From: CAWBQO01 sp963790965
GTDB taxonomy: Bacteria; Bacteroidota; Rhodothermia; Rhodothermales; DASSAV01
Length of the DNA: 64,000 nucleotides
NCBI GenBank assembly: GCA_963790965.1
Contig: CAWBQO010000003.1
Location: 868,001 to 932,000, forward strand
Direction: 5' to 3'
The notes beneath the pieces were generated by a model. That model was given only the letters and a program-made list of their open reading frames with translations. It was not told where the DNA came from and did not search any database. Positions 17,082 through 28,347 of this stretch are shown piece by piece (the first letter of the stretch is position 1; each line of letters opens with the position of its first letter). Position numbers and translations under genes: made by a program.

Positions 17082-18750
17082 CCTCCACCGCTTCGGCACC
17101 CTGCCTTCGCGCGCGGCGTCCCGTCTCGGGCGATGCGCCGGCGCGGCGGGATTGCTGCTCGGCCTGCTCCTGCCGGGCGGCTGCACGCCCGAGCGCGGCG
17201 CGGCCGTGCCGAAGGCCGAGCGGCCGCTGGAGCAGAGTGGCCCGGCAGGCTTTTCACCCGAGGCCCGGCGTATGGGCGCGGAACGCCTCCTCGTGCGCGC
17301 CCTCGCTGCGATGCAGCAGGAAAGATTCGAGGACGCCGCGGCCATGCTGCAGGAAGCGCTGCTTCTCGTCCCAGGCGAGCCGACCCTGCTGGCCACCCTC
17401 GCCGAAGCGTACTCGGCGCAAGGCGACTTCGAAGCGGCACGCTATTACCTCGCCGAGGCCACCGAACGCGATCCACACCAGCCTGCTTTTCTGATGCAGC
17501 TTGGCGCGCTCCACCGCGCCTCCGGCGACCCGGCGGGAGCGGCAGAGGCTTTCGAGCGGGCGCTCGTGGAGGTGCCCAATGACCGCCGCGCGCTGGCGGA
17601 GCTTGCCGACGCTCAGGACCGCGCCGGAGACCTGTCGGCTTCCATCGATAGCTATAATCGGCTGCTTCATGCGGGCGCAGATCCAGCGGCCGTTCACGTC
17701 CGGCTACATCGCCTGTACATGGCCACGGCCGACGCGGAAGGTGCCATCCGCAACATGCGCGCACTGATCGAGCTTGACCCGGAGAACGCGGACTATCGGC
17801 GGACGCTCGATCAGCTCCTCGCGGCGAATGAAGAGAACGTTTCCGGTCGACGGGTTACGCCCGGTGTGCCGGGCACCGCAGATCCCGGCGCGGACGCTCG
17901 CGAACTCATCATCGGGGCGGACAGCAGCCGATGGGCGCAAGCTGAAGTATTACTCGGTAACGCGCTGCAGGCAGAGCCGCGGCGCGCGGACTTGCTGCAA
18001 TTGAGGGCGTTGCTGCTCGAGCGGCGTTTGCGCTTTGCCGAGGCAGCCGGCGTGCTGTACGAGGTTGTGGCGCAGTCGCCGCGCGAGATCGAACTCTGGG
18101 CGCGGGCGAGCCGCCTGTATACGCGTAGCGGTCGCGCCGACAGAGGCCTTGCCGTGGCAGAGGAAGGCGCGCTCTTGTTTCCCTCCCGCGTCGACCTGCT
18201 GACCGCCGCCGGAGAAGCCGCGCTTGCCCTCAGCGACACGGATGCCGCTCGCCGTTTCGCGGAACAGGCACTGGAGCGTCTGCGCGTTACATCCGAAGGT
18301 GGCACCGACGCCCTTGCGGACCTGCTCGCACAGGTGGGGCGGCGCGGCACCGCCGACAGCCTCTACCTGGCCATGCTTGATAGGAACGCTGCCCCGGAAG
18401 TCCGCGCTTCCTACGCGCTCTTTCTTGCGGGCGACGCTGCAAGGCTGCAACAGGCGCTCGAGGAGGCGGACGCTGCGTATGCCGAGGATTTGGCTTCCCC
18501 GCACACGCTGCACGCGCTCGGCTGGGTCCACGTGCGCCTTGGCAACACCGACGAAGGCGTGCGACTGCTGGAGGAGGCGGCGCAGCTCCCCGGGGCAGGC
18601 TCCGGCGTGTTCGAGCACCTTGGCGAAGCACTGTGGGAGCGGCAGGCTTTTGGCGAGGCGGAAACCTTCTGGCAAGAAGGGTTGCGGCGCGAACCCGGCA
18701 GCCCCTCCCTGCGTGCAAAGCTGCTACGGCTCCGGCAGCGAAAAGACTGA
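17071..18750 (+). CDS. TPR-repeat lipoprotein
   Basis: A 559-residue envelope protein. A lipoprotein signal (LLLGLLLPGGC) is followed almost entirely by tetratricopeptide helices, for example ERLLVRALAAMQQERFEDAA, ATLAEAYSAQGDFEAARYYL, LHRASGDPAGAAEAFERAL and LGWVHVRLGNTDEGVRLL. The only start giving the signal peptide is a TTG at 17071, which overlaps serS by 11 bp. In Bacteroidota-type genomes such a TPR protein commonly precedes a DUF4292 lipoprotein and an M23 protein. Here DUF4292 follows, but a 179-bp repeat element sits between them and supplies this gene's TGA stop. It probably acts as a scaffold in outer-membrane lipoprotein or wall biogenesis (inference). Confidence 0.85.
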   Translation: MARSLHRFGTLPSRAASRLGRCAGAAGLLLGLLLPGGCTPERGAAVPKAERPLEQSGPAGFSPEARRMGAERLLVRALAAMQQERFEDAAAMLQEALLLVPGEPTLLATLAEAYSAQGDFEAARYYLAEATERDPHQPAFLMQLGALHRASGDPAGAAEAFERALVEVPNDRRALAELADAQDRAGDLSASIDSYNRLLHAGADPAAVHVRLHRLYMATADAEGAIRNMRALIELDPENADYRRTLDQLLAANEENVSGRRVTPGVPGTADPGADARELIIGADSSRWAQAEVLLGNALQAEPRRADLLQLRALLLERRLRFAEAAGVLYEVVAQSPREIELWARASRLYTRSGRADRGLAVAEEGALLFPSRVDLLTAAGEAALALSDTDAARRFAEQALERLRVTSEGGTDALADLLAQVGRRGTADSLYLAMLDRNAAPEVRASYALFLAGDAARLQQALEEADAAYAEDLASPHTLHALGWVHVRLGNTDEGVRLLEEAAQLPGAGSGVFEHLGEALWERQAFGEAETFWQEGLRREPGSPSLRAKLLRLRQRKD

Positions 18751-18925
18751 GAGGATGTCGAAATCATAGCACGCGCTGTATGTAGCTGACGATGCGAGCC
18801 AAAGTACCAACGCTACATCCCCCCTGAGGAGGATGCAGCTGGGTGTGAGACGGCATTTCAGTCACGTCCATCGTCCCAAGTATCTGCGATACATCCCGCC
18901 GATAATAGATCAACAGGCTCCTAAG
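18747..18925 (+). repeat. Dispersed 178-bp MITE-like element, copy A
   Basis: The left end CTGAGAGG...ACGCGCT and right end ATCAACAGGCTCCTAAG match the ends of copies B and C. The left 26 bp up to ACGCGCT share 20 positions with copy B. Inside are TGTAGCTGA, a degenerate hairpin (TCCCCCCTGAGGAGGA), GGGTGTGAGACGGC and the block CTGCGATACATCCCG. No coding potential is seen. The left terminus overlaps the stop codon of the TPR gene (18748-18750). This is the most diverged copy in the central hairpin. Confidence 0.8.
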
Positions 18926-18945
18926 AATCACACCGCCACCATTCT

Positions 18946-19770
18946 ATGACTGAGCTTTCTCTCATACCGCAGCGGCCTCCCCGACGCGCGCCGGGCGCAA
19001 AACTCTGTTGGCTGGCGCTTCTGCTCGCGGGTGTCTTCGCGAGTGGGTGCCGGAGCACGCAGCCCATGGCGGAGCCGGACCGGGTGCTTCCGGATGCGTT
19101 CCCGAACCACAGCGCCGATCAGATCCTCGGGAGGCTGCGTCTTACGGCCGACGACATCCACTCCTTCTCCGCCCGCGCGAGTTTGACCATCGAGTCGCCG
19201 AAGCGCGGCGGGCGGTTCTCATCCGACGTGCGTTCGCGCCAGGGCGATTCCACCTTGATCACCATCAGCCCCGGCCTTGGCATCGAGGCGGTGCGGGTGC
19301 TCGCCACGCGCGACTCGCTCTACCTCTATGACCGGTTGAAGAACGAGATCACCTACGGTCCGCTGGCCGACGCTGCCGGAATGCTCGGCCTCCCGTCCGA
19401 CGCCGAGAGCCTCTTCCGCAACCTGCTTGGACTTCTCGCCCCCGCGGCTGAGACAGATTGGCAGATAGACGCAGACTCCCTCCACTATTTCCTGACATCA
19501 CCTGACGGAAGCGAAACGATTACGGTCGATCCCGCACTGTGGCGGGTCATTCGCTACAGGAAGACCGCTCCAGACGGCTCCCTCCTCGAAGAACGCTCTT
19601 TCTCGGATTGGGGCGAGGTTGACGGCCTGGTCATTCCCGGGCACGTCCACTTCAGCCGTCCACCCGAGGAGACGGCCATCACGCTCGACTACCGCTCGGT
19701 GCGCCTCAACCCCGGGTCGCTTTCGTTTGACCTTCGCGCAAGCGCCTCCGCGCGAATGAAGCGGCTCTGA
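18946..19770 (+). CDS. DUF4292 family outer-membrane lipoprotein
   Basis: A 274-residue lipoprotein. A long basic leader ends in a hydrophobic core and the lipobox ASGC (about residue 31). The mature domain resembles DUF4292, a LolA/LolB-like half-barrel: ILGRLRLTADDIHSFSARAS, followed by alternating beta segments such as TLITISPGLGIEAVRVLA and DSLYLYDRLKNEITYG. Known neighbours in related genomes are the TPR lipoprotein (present upstream) and an EnvC/M23 protein (here moved to 54384-55622). Its role is probably lipoprotein or hydrophobe handling at the outer membrane. The family has no fixed function, so this is inference. Confidence 0.82.
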   Translation: MTELSLIPQRPPRRAPGAKLCWLALLLAGVFASGCRSTQPMAEPDRVLPDAFPNHSADQILGRLRLTADDIHSFSARASLTIESPKRGGRFSSDVRSRQGDSTLITISPGLGIEAVRVLATRDSLYLYDRLKNEITYGPLADAAGMLGLPSDAESLFRNLLGLLAPAAETDWQIDADSLHYFLTSPDGSETITVDPALWRVIRYRKTAPDGSLLEERSFSDWGEVDGLVIPGHVHFSRPPEETAITLDYRSVRLNPGSLSFDLRASASARMKRL

Positions 19771-19894
19771 CCGCACCGGGAGAGGTAACTTCCGTGGAAC
19801 TGACCCTTTACCCTGTGGTAGCAGACGTGCTCTCTCGGCAAGATGGCCGAGGTGCGCGCGTTAGTGAAGGTTGCATTTGATTACAGATTGTCCT

Positions 19895-20254
19895 ATGTCC
19901 GACGTTGCCGTTGCCCCCGAAGTGAAAGCGCCGATCAGCCTGAGCGCCGGTGCATCTGAGGAAATCAAGAAGATCATGTCCACGAAGGAGATGCCTGAGG
20001 ACTACGGGCTTCGCGTGGGCGTGAAGGGCGGTGGCTGCTCGGGGATGAGCTACGTGCTCGGCTTCGACCGGATGCGCGAGCATGACGTGCAGTTCGAGGT
20101 GGAGGGCATCACGGTCTACATGGACAAGCGCCACGGCCTCTACCTCATGGGCACCGTCATTGACTTTCATGACGGGCTCAACGCGCGGGGGTTTTCGTTC
20201 GAGAATCCGAACGCGGCCACAACCTGCGGCTGCGGCTCCTCCTTCGGCGCGTAG
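19895..20254 (+). CDS. A-type iron-sulfur carrier protein (IscA/SufA/ErpA family)
   Basis: A 119-residue cytoplasmic protein that carries or scaffolds Fe-S clusters for delivery to apo-enzymes. The three conserved cysteines are present: Cys48 in GGGCSGM, and Cys111 and Cys113 in TTCGCGSSF at the C-terminus. The segment ENPNAATTCGCG is the family signature. I chose ATG at 19895; a TTG eight codons upstream is unlikely. No suf or isc operon flanks it. The next gene is clpC after 273 bp. Confidence 0.95.
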   Translation: MSDVAVAPEVKAPISLSAGASEEIKKIMSTKEMPEDYGLRVGVKGGGCSGMSYVLGFDRMREHDVQFEVEGITVYMDKRHGLYLMGTVIDFHDGLNARGFSFENPNAATTCGCGSSFGA

Positions 20255-20527
20255 CGCAAGCGAGAGTGCGGGGCAGAGGGCGTCCGCTGTCCTGAAGGCG
20301 ACGCGGTTGGCTGCCATTTCGCGACAGCGGTCGGCACCTGGATGTTGGAACAGCGATAGAAGGGCACGGTTTACAACGTGCGTTTCAAGGCGGCTGCGCC
20401 CGGAAGCGCGCCTGTGCCGGTGCCGTCGTGTGGTGCGGCCGGAATCCGGCCCGATCTTTGTTTATTATGGGGTTGTAAACCCTTTTGCTCCCAACCGGCA
20501 GCGGCGGAGCCTCTTGTTGAATAGCAC

Positions 20528-23134
<2,607 letters not shown>

Positions 23135-23154
23135 GTCTGCGTTAATAATGAGTG

Positions 23155-23197
23155 AAAGGCCCTGTTTTCCCTGGCGGGAGGCAGGGCCTTTCCTTTT
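23155..23197 (+). terminator. Rho-independent terminator after clpC
   Basis: A 10-bp stem, AAAGGCCCTG (23155-23164) with CAGGGCCTTT (23182-23191), is followed by CCTTTT. It lies 20 bp after the clpC stop, in the gap between converging clpC and smr genes, and could serve both strands. Confidence 0.85.
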
Positions 23198-23251
23198 GCA
23201 CCATGCCAAACAGGAAACAAACCCTTCGCTCTCGGTAGAAGCCGAAAGCGC

Positions 23252-23719
23252 TTACGGCCGAAGCGTTGCCACCGTAGCGCCCCAGGAGCCGCCGTCTGTG
23301 GCCAGGCTGAAGGATGCCACCTCCGGCATTCGCCTAAGGATGGCATGAACGGTCTCGCGCAATGCGCCCGTACCCTTTCCATGGATGATACGGATATGAA
23401 CGATGCCTCTCTCGCGGCAAGCGGCTATGTACTCCGGCACGAGGCTGCCTACGTCCTTCGGCGAGAAGGCATGAAGATCAAGAACGCCGTCGATAGGATA
23501 TTCTACAGGTTCCACGGGAGCGGGCTTAAGAAGGACGGTTCGGGGATGAAAATGAACACAGAAGTCGGTCGCCGCGATCCCGGCGAATCGCCCGGTTCTT
23601 GCGGGATCACCGGTGCGCGCGTGTCGTTCTCCGGCCAAGCGGTGGCGACCCGCGCCGGCTGCGTCGACCCCTTGCGTTTTCAAGGCGACGGCCACCGCAC
23701 GGCAGCGACGCTGCCGCAT
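23252..23719 (-). CDS. Smr-domain protein (stand-alone MutS2-type small nuclease domain)
   Basis: The Smr domain occupies the C-terminal 85 residues: PIDGVLDLHAFSPKDV carries the LDLH motif, and RIIHGKGTGALR is the HGKGTG motif. Smr domains nick DNA or cleave RNA, and bacterial stand-alone forms act on stalled ribosome mRNAs or recombination intermediates. The start is uncertain. ATG at 23719 gives 155 residues, but the first 70 are basic and unlike the family; GTG at 23515 would give an 87-residue protein that begins just before the domain. The same domain ends MutS2 at 55660-58104. The gene converges on clpC and diverges from the T9SS cargo gene. Confidence 0.8.
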   Translation of the reverse strand: MRQRRCRAVAVALKTQGVDAAGAGRHRLAGERHARTGDPARTGRFAGIAATDFCVHFHPRTVLLKPAPVEPVEYPIDGVLDLHAFSPKDVGSLVPEYIAACRERGIVHIRIIHGKGTGALRETVHAILRRMPEVASFSLATDGGSWGATVATLRP

Positions 23720-23723
23720 GTCT

Positions 23724-23758
23724 ATCAAAACGTTTGATTAAGAGCGAATTGATCAAAC
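23724..23758. promoter_or_regulatory. Three alternating ATCAAA/TTTGAT half-sites in a divergent promoter
   Basis: ATCAAA (23724-23729), TTTGAT (23733-23738) and ATCAAA (23752-23757) give a tight palindrome ATCAAA-ACG-TTTGAT plus a wider dyad with arms GTTTGAT and ATCAAAC. The array sits between the Smr gene and the first gene of the surface-protein block, where a shared operator would be expected. No regulator is identified. Confidence 0.35.
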
Positions 23759-23846
23759 CTTAATAGGCGGGAGAGAGGCTGAACCTCTTCGATTGGCTAT
23801 CTTGATGCCGTCCAACCTCCCGCCGCTCGTTGAAGAAGAAGCTCGT

Positions 23847-26006
23847 ATGCGACGTGTCCGAATTGCGATAGTCTTTTCCGCCCTTTGCCTATCCTTCAGC
23901 GCCCCGGCGCTCGCTCAGGACGCCTCGTTCGAGGAGGCCGTCGTGGACATCGGGAACGTGGGACTCACGATCACGAACGCGGGCTTTATCGGCCGCCCTG
24001 CCGTTCGGAACAACCCGATTGGCGCGCCCTCCTTCGAGTACCCGCTGAACTCCGGCGTGGAGCACCTGTTCGATGCAGGACTCTGGATTGGTGTGCAGCG
24101 AGCCAATGGCTCGGTTACGGTTCGTACGGGTGCGGCTACGTCCTCCTCCGGCTACGCCCCGGGCCGCGAGGGATACGAGTTCACGCAGCTCACGCCGATC
24201 TTCAGCCGCTCGACGCTTCCCACGAGTTCGGCTTTCACGCGCAACGCCATTAGCCACCAGGACTTCTATACGAGCTTCGTTGACACCGCGCGCGTGCTGC
24301 CCGGCACCTTCATCCCCACGCCCGACCCGCAGAACCGGATCGGCGCGAAGGTGACCATGGAAAGCTACGCATGGAATTTCCCGTTCTCCGAAGAGTTCGT
24401 CATTCTGCAGTTCAACATCGTCAACATCTCCGCCGAGCCGTGGGATAGCGTCTACGTCGGTCTGTACCACGACCTCGTCGTGCGCAACGTCAACACGACG
24501 ACCGATGCCGGCAGCGCCTATTTCAATAAGGGCGGCTACGGGTACATCGACAGCTTGCAAACGACTTATGCTTTTAATGCAGGTGGCCCCGAAGAGACCA
24601 TCAACACCTACGGAGCCATCAGCGTGCTGGGCGGGCAGTGGCCCCTGCCGGGGTCCGGCGACCGCCGGTTTTTCCACCCGAGCGTTGCGCAGCGGTACGT
24701 GGACGACGGTCTGACGGCTCCTAAAGTCAACTATCGCTGGTGGAAGTTTTCGGGCGGTGACCCGGGCCTGACGCGCCCTGCAGACGATCAGGAACGCTAC
24801 CGGCGCATGTCCACCCCCTACCCCAACCCGCTCTCATATACTTCCGACGCCGATTACCAGGCCGCCCTCACGGCGTGGCTGGAGACGCTCCGCACATCGG
24901 GCCTGCGCGCGGACGGTAACTGGATCGGCATGACCTCTCTCGGCCCCTTCCCGACGGTGGTACCGGGCGACACGCTCTCTGTCACGTTCGCCATGGTTGC
25001 CTCCTCCAAGCCGGAAGAGTTCCAGGGCCAAGCCGGGAAGGCCATCGACAATGCGGACACGCGCGCGCCGCTGCGGAACAACATTCTTTGGGCGCGGCGC
25101 ACGTTTGCCGGAGAAGACAACAATTACAACGGTATACTCGACCCCGGCGAGGACATCAACGGGAACGGCGTGCTGGACCGCTACCTCATCCCCGAGCCTC
25201 CCGCGACGCCGAACGTGAAGGTGGTCCTCGAAGAAGGCGTGGCAACGCTCTACTGGAGCGACAATGCCGAGTACTCGCGCGACCCCGTGACGGGCAAAAT
25301 GGACTTCGAGGGCTATCGGGTTTATAGGACGGATCCGGGGGCGGACCTCTCCGGCAACATTACGCAAAGCGTCAACCTGATCGCGCAGTTCGATCAGCCC
25401 GGCAACCGGACCGGCTTCAACAACGGCTTTGCCGCCGTGCGCCTTCCCGAGCCGGTGACGTTCCCCGACGACACGACGCAGTATCACTACAAGTTCGTCG
25501 CGGGCGACCTGCTGAGCGGCTGGCAGTACCTCTTCGCCGTTACCGCCTTTGACGAAGGCGACCTGCAAGCGGGCCTGGAGCCGTTCGAGTCCTCCCGCCT
25601 TGCAAACGCCGTCCGCGTCTTCCCCGGCACTCCGGCATCCGGAGACGAGAAGCCGGCCGTGGGCGTCTACCCGAACCCGTACCGCGTCAATGCTGCGTGG
25701 GACGGCACGACATCGCGGACGCGCAAGTTGAACTTCTACAACCTGCCTGCCCGCTCGGTGGTGCGCATCTACACGCTCGCCGGCGAGCTGGTCGACGAGT
25801 TCGAGCACGACGCCGCCACCTACACCGGCGACATACGCTGGTACAACAACTTCAGCGCCGAAGGGCGGCTCTTGCCGGGCGGCGAACACTCATGGGACCT
25901 CCTGACCGAGAGCGGCCTCAACATGGCCACCGGACTCTACCTCTTTACCGTCAAAGACAGCGAATCGGGCGAAGTTCAGACCGGCAAGTTCGCCGTTATC
26001 AAATAA
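23847..26006 (+). CDS. Secreted protein with T9SS type A sorting domain (surface block gene 1)
   Basis: A 719-residue extracellular protein. A signal peptide (MRRVRIAIVFSALCLSF...ALAQ) opens it. The middle is beta-rich with no recognised enzyme domain. A calcium-loop-like stretch, DNNYNGILDPGEDINGNGVL, lies near residue 430. A fibronectin-like region (LYWSDNAEYSRDP, YRVYRTDPGAD) precedes the C-terminus. The last 85 residues form a type IX secretion sorting domain: YPNPYRVN, then LNFYNLPARSVVRIYTLAGE, GLYLFTV and the terminal KFAVIK. The ATG at 23847 begins the signal; an upstream TTG is rejected. It is the first gene of a seven-gene same-strand block. Confidence 0.88.
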   Translation: MRRVRIAIVFSALCLSFSAPALAQDASFEEAVVDIGNVGLTITNAGFIGRPAVRNNPIGAPSFEYPLNSGVEHLFDAGLWIGVQRANGSVTVRTGAATSSSGYAPGREGYEFTQLTPIFSRSTLPTSSAFTRNAISHQDFYTSFVDTARVLPGTFIPTPDPQNRIGAKVTMESYAWNFPFSEEFVILQFNIVNISAEPWDSVYVGLYHDLVVRNVNTTTDAGSAYFNKGGYGYIDSLQTTYAFNAGGPEETINTYGAISVLGGQWPLPGSGDRRFFHPSVAQRYVDDGLTAPKVNYRWWKFSGGDPGLTRPADDQERYRRMSTPYPNPLSYTSDADYQAALTAWLETLRTSGLRADGNWIGMTSLGPFPTVVPGDTLSVTFAMVASSKPEEFQGQAGKAIDNADTRAPLRNNILWARRTFAGEDNNYNGILDPGEDINGNGVLDRYLIPEPPATPNVKVVLEEGVATLYWSDNAEYSRDPVTGKMDFEGYRVYRTDPGADLSGNITQSVNLIAQFDQPGNRTGFNNGFAAVRLPEPVTFPDDTTQYHYKFVAGDLLSGWQYLFAVTAFDEGDLQAGLEPFESSRLANAVRVFPGTPASGDEKPAVGVYPNPYRVNAAWDGTTSRTRKLNFYNLPARSVVRIYTLAGELVDEFEHDAATYTGDIRWYNNFSAEGRLLPGGEHSWDLLTESGLNMATGLYLFTVKDSESGEVQTGKFAVIK

Positions 26007-26070
26007 CGCCGCACGCGCGGCCTCTTTGTGCCGCCACGAGCGGTTCATGTTCAACCAAGCCATCTACATC

Positions 26071-28245
26071 ATGATGAGAAGTAAAGCTACAACCCTTTTA
26101 ACGCTCTTCGCGCTGCTCGTGCCGTTCTTCGGGGCCAGCGCGCAGGAGCAGGTGACGGTCCGGCAGATCAACACGCTCAGCCCGGATTCCATTGCCGTTC
26201 TGAACGCGCAGGGACCGAACCTAACGTCGGCGCGCATCACGGGCCTGGTTACCACGCCGCTGGTCGGCAAGAACGTGACCTTCACCGCCGTCGTCGTGAC
26301 GGACCCGTACGACTCCGGGCTTGCCTCTTTCAGCAACAACCGCGTCGGACGTATCCACGTGTACGTGCGCGACACGACGGCCGCGTCGCAGGGACCGGCA
26401 GGCATGGGCATACAGATCGTCGATGCCGCCTATGACCAGACTGGCCTGATTGGGCTGATCCCGGGCGACGTCATTACGGTGACGGGCAGGCCTGCGGTGT
26501 TCAACACGCAGATTCAGTTCACCGTCGAGGCCATCGTGCCAGTCGGTGATCTTGAAAGCTTCGGGCTGCCGGAAACATTGATGGCGCCCGTGGGGACGAT
26601 TACGACTTCCGAGATCAACGAGCCGCTTGAAGGCTATCCGAATTTCGTAGCGCCCAATTGGGATCGCTTCGGCGAGTTGCGGGGCAACTACTACGAGATC
26701 AAGAATGCGCGCGTGGTGTTTCGTACGCTCGCCGCCGCTGGCCGCCCGAACTGGGCCGTCACGACGGACGGCGGCGCGACCTACGTCCCGGTATATGACG
26801 TCTCTATCCGGTACCGTAACGACCATCAGACCTATCCGGATACGTTCAACAAGCATCCGAACAACGAGCCGTTCGTTCCGCCGCCGGTGGGATCGATCGT
26901 TAATTTGAAGGGATTCGTCATCTTCAACGGCTTCGATCCGGTCGGCAACTCGCAGCCTTCCGGTCGACTGCTGAGCATCGCTCCCATGAGCGACATGGAC
27001 CTCGTCATTCTGGAGACGCCGCCGGTTATTTCCAGCGTCTCCGTTCCGACGATCGTGCCGAACTCGACCGATCCGGTCCTCGTTACCGCTGCCGTCGCGG
27101 CCGACCCGACGCGTACGCTGCAGTCCGTCGAACTGATGTACTTCAGCACCTCGCAGTCGGACACGATGACGATCTCACCGACCGGCAGCAACGAGGAGGG
27201 CTACACCTTTGACGTTCCGGCCGCGGCCGATGGCGACTTCGTGACGTACTGGATTCGCGCCACGGACAACACCGACGCGGAGTCCATCTCCGATCCGCGC
27301 CGCTACCGCGTGCTGAACGGCGGCATCCAGGATATCGCCGACATTCAGATGACGTACGACGGCAAGATGGGCGATAGTCCGTTCACCGGCATCACGACGG
27401 CGATGGACATCACGGCCACGGTTCAGAGCAACGTCAACCAGTCCGGCTTCCTCATCGTGCAGGACGATCCGGAGCTTGGCCCCTGGTCCGGCATCGAGAT
27501 CATCCCGCCGACGACCATGGCGTTCAATCCCGGCGACGTGATCCGCATAACGAAGGGCACGGTTCGGGAGCAGTTTGGCGTCACGCAAATCATCGACCCA
27601 GAGGTCGAGTCCGTCTCGACGGGCGGCACGACGCTTGGCTACAAGAACGTGACGACCGGCATTCTGGACGACTTCGCCGTCGCCGAAGCGCACGAGAACA
27701 TGATGCTGCGGTTCGACAATGTGCAGGTGACCAACATCGACACTTACGGCGAATGGCGCTTTGCCACCGAAGACCCGGACGGAAAGCTCCAGAAGCCCGC
27801 GCGTGGCGACGAGGCTTCCGCAGCCATTCCGAACGACGTCAATCAGTCGCTCGAAGTGGGTAAGACCTACGACTTCTTCCGGGGCATCTGGACGTACAGC
27901 TTCAACACCTGGCGTCTGGTACCTGAGCTTTTGGCGGACCTGAGCGGCGTGGTCGTAGCGAACGAGCAGTCGGAGGCACCGGAAGCCTACGTGCTGCACC
28001 AGAACTACCCGAACCCGTTCGGCACGTCCACCGCCATCGAGTTTGAGGTCGCCCATGCGGGCAATGTATCGCTGGAAGTCTACGACATGCTTGGCCGCCG
28101 CGTGGCCGTCCTCATTGAGGGCGTCATGGCACCCGGCACGCATGACGTGAGCTTCGACGCGAGCGATCTGAGCAGCGGCATGTACCTCTACCGCCTGTCC
28201 GTGGCGGACCAGGTGCTGACGCGCAAGATGCTCGTCGTGAAGTAA
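26071..28245 (+). CDS. Secreted OB-fold (YhcR/ExeM-like) protein with T9SS sorting domain (surface block gene 2)
   Basis: A 724-residue extracellular protein. The signal peptide is MMRSKATTLLTLFALLVPFFGASAQ. Two stretches resemble the OB-fold modules found in secreted nucleases such as YhcR and ExeM: one near 50-175 (VRDTTAASQGPAGMGIQIVD, GDVITVTGRPAVFN) and one near 435-600 (GFLIVQDDPELGPWSGIEI, GDVIRITKGTVRE). The C-terminus is a clear type A sorting domain: YPNPFGTSTAIEFEV, LEVYDMLGRRVAVL, LSSGMYLYRL and MLVVK. OB folds bind single strands, so this may be a nucleic-acid-binding surface protein (inference). ATG at 26047 is an alternative start. Confidence 0.85.
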   Translation: MMRSKATTLLTLFALLVPFFGASAQEQVTVRQINTLSPDSIAVLNAQGPNLTSARITGLVTTPLVGKNVTFTAVVVTDPYDSGLASFSNNRVGRIHVYVRDTTAASQGPAGMGIQIVDAAYDQTGLIGLIPGDVITVTGRPAVFNTQIQFTVEAIVPVGDLESFGLPETLMAPVGTITTSEINEPLEGYPNFVAPNWDRFGELRGNYYEIKNARVVFRTLAAAGRPNWAVTTDGGATYVPVYDVSIRYRNDHQTYPDTFNKHPNNEPFVPPPVGSIVNLKGFVIFNGFDPVGNSQPSGRLLSIAPMSDMDLVILETPPVISSVSVPTIVPNSTDPVLVTAAVAADPTRTLQSVELMYFSTSQSDTMTISPTGSNEEGYTFDVPAAADGDFVTYWIRATDNTDAESISDPRRYRVLNGGIQDIADIQMTYDGKMGDSPFTGITTAMDITATVQSNVNQSGFLIVQDDPELGPWSGIEIIPPTTMAFNPGDVIRITKGTVREQFGVTQIIDPEVESVSTGGTTLGYKNVTTGILDDFAVAEAHENMMLRFDNVQVTNIDTYGEWRFATEDPDGKLQKPARGDEASAAIPNDVNQSLEVGKTYDFFRGIWTYSFNTWRLVPELLADLSGVVVANEQSEAPEAYVLHQNYPNPFGTSTAIEFEVAHAGNVSLEVYDMLGRRVAVLIEGVMAPGTHDVSFDASDLSSGMYLYRLSVADQVLTRKMLVVK

Positions 28246-28261
28246 ACCGATAGGAGATCCT

Positions 28262-28295
28262 TTCGGGGGATCGGCCGCGTTGCCGGTCCCCCGAA
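28262..28295 (+). terminator. Strong intercistronic hairpin inside the surface-protein block
   Basis: A 13-bp stem (28262-28274 with 28283-28295, one G-T wobble) closes an 8-base loop. No T-run follows, so it may attenuate transcription or protect mRNA ends rather than terminate fully. It lies between genes 2 and 3 of the block. Confidence 0.45.
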
Positions 28296-28347
28296 TCGTC
28301 TCCGGACTATTCCTTAGCCGGCCGAACGAGTAGCCGGCCACTCTTTC

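Noticed and set aside
24834..25889. 351-residue minus-strand frame
   Set aside because: It is antisense to the first T9SS cargo gene.
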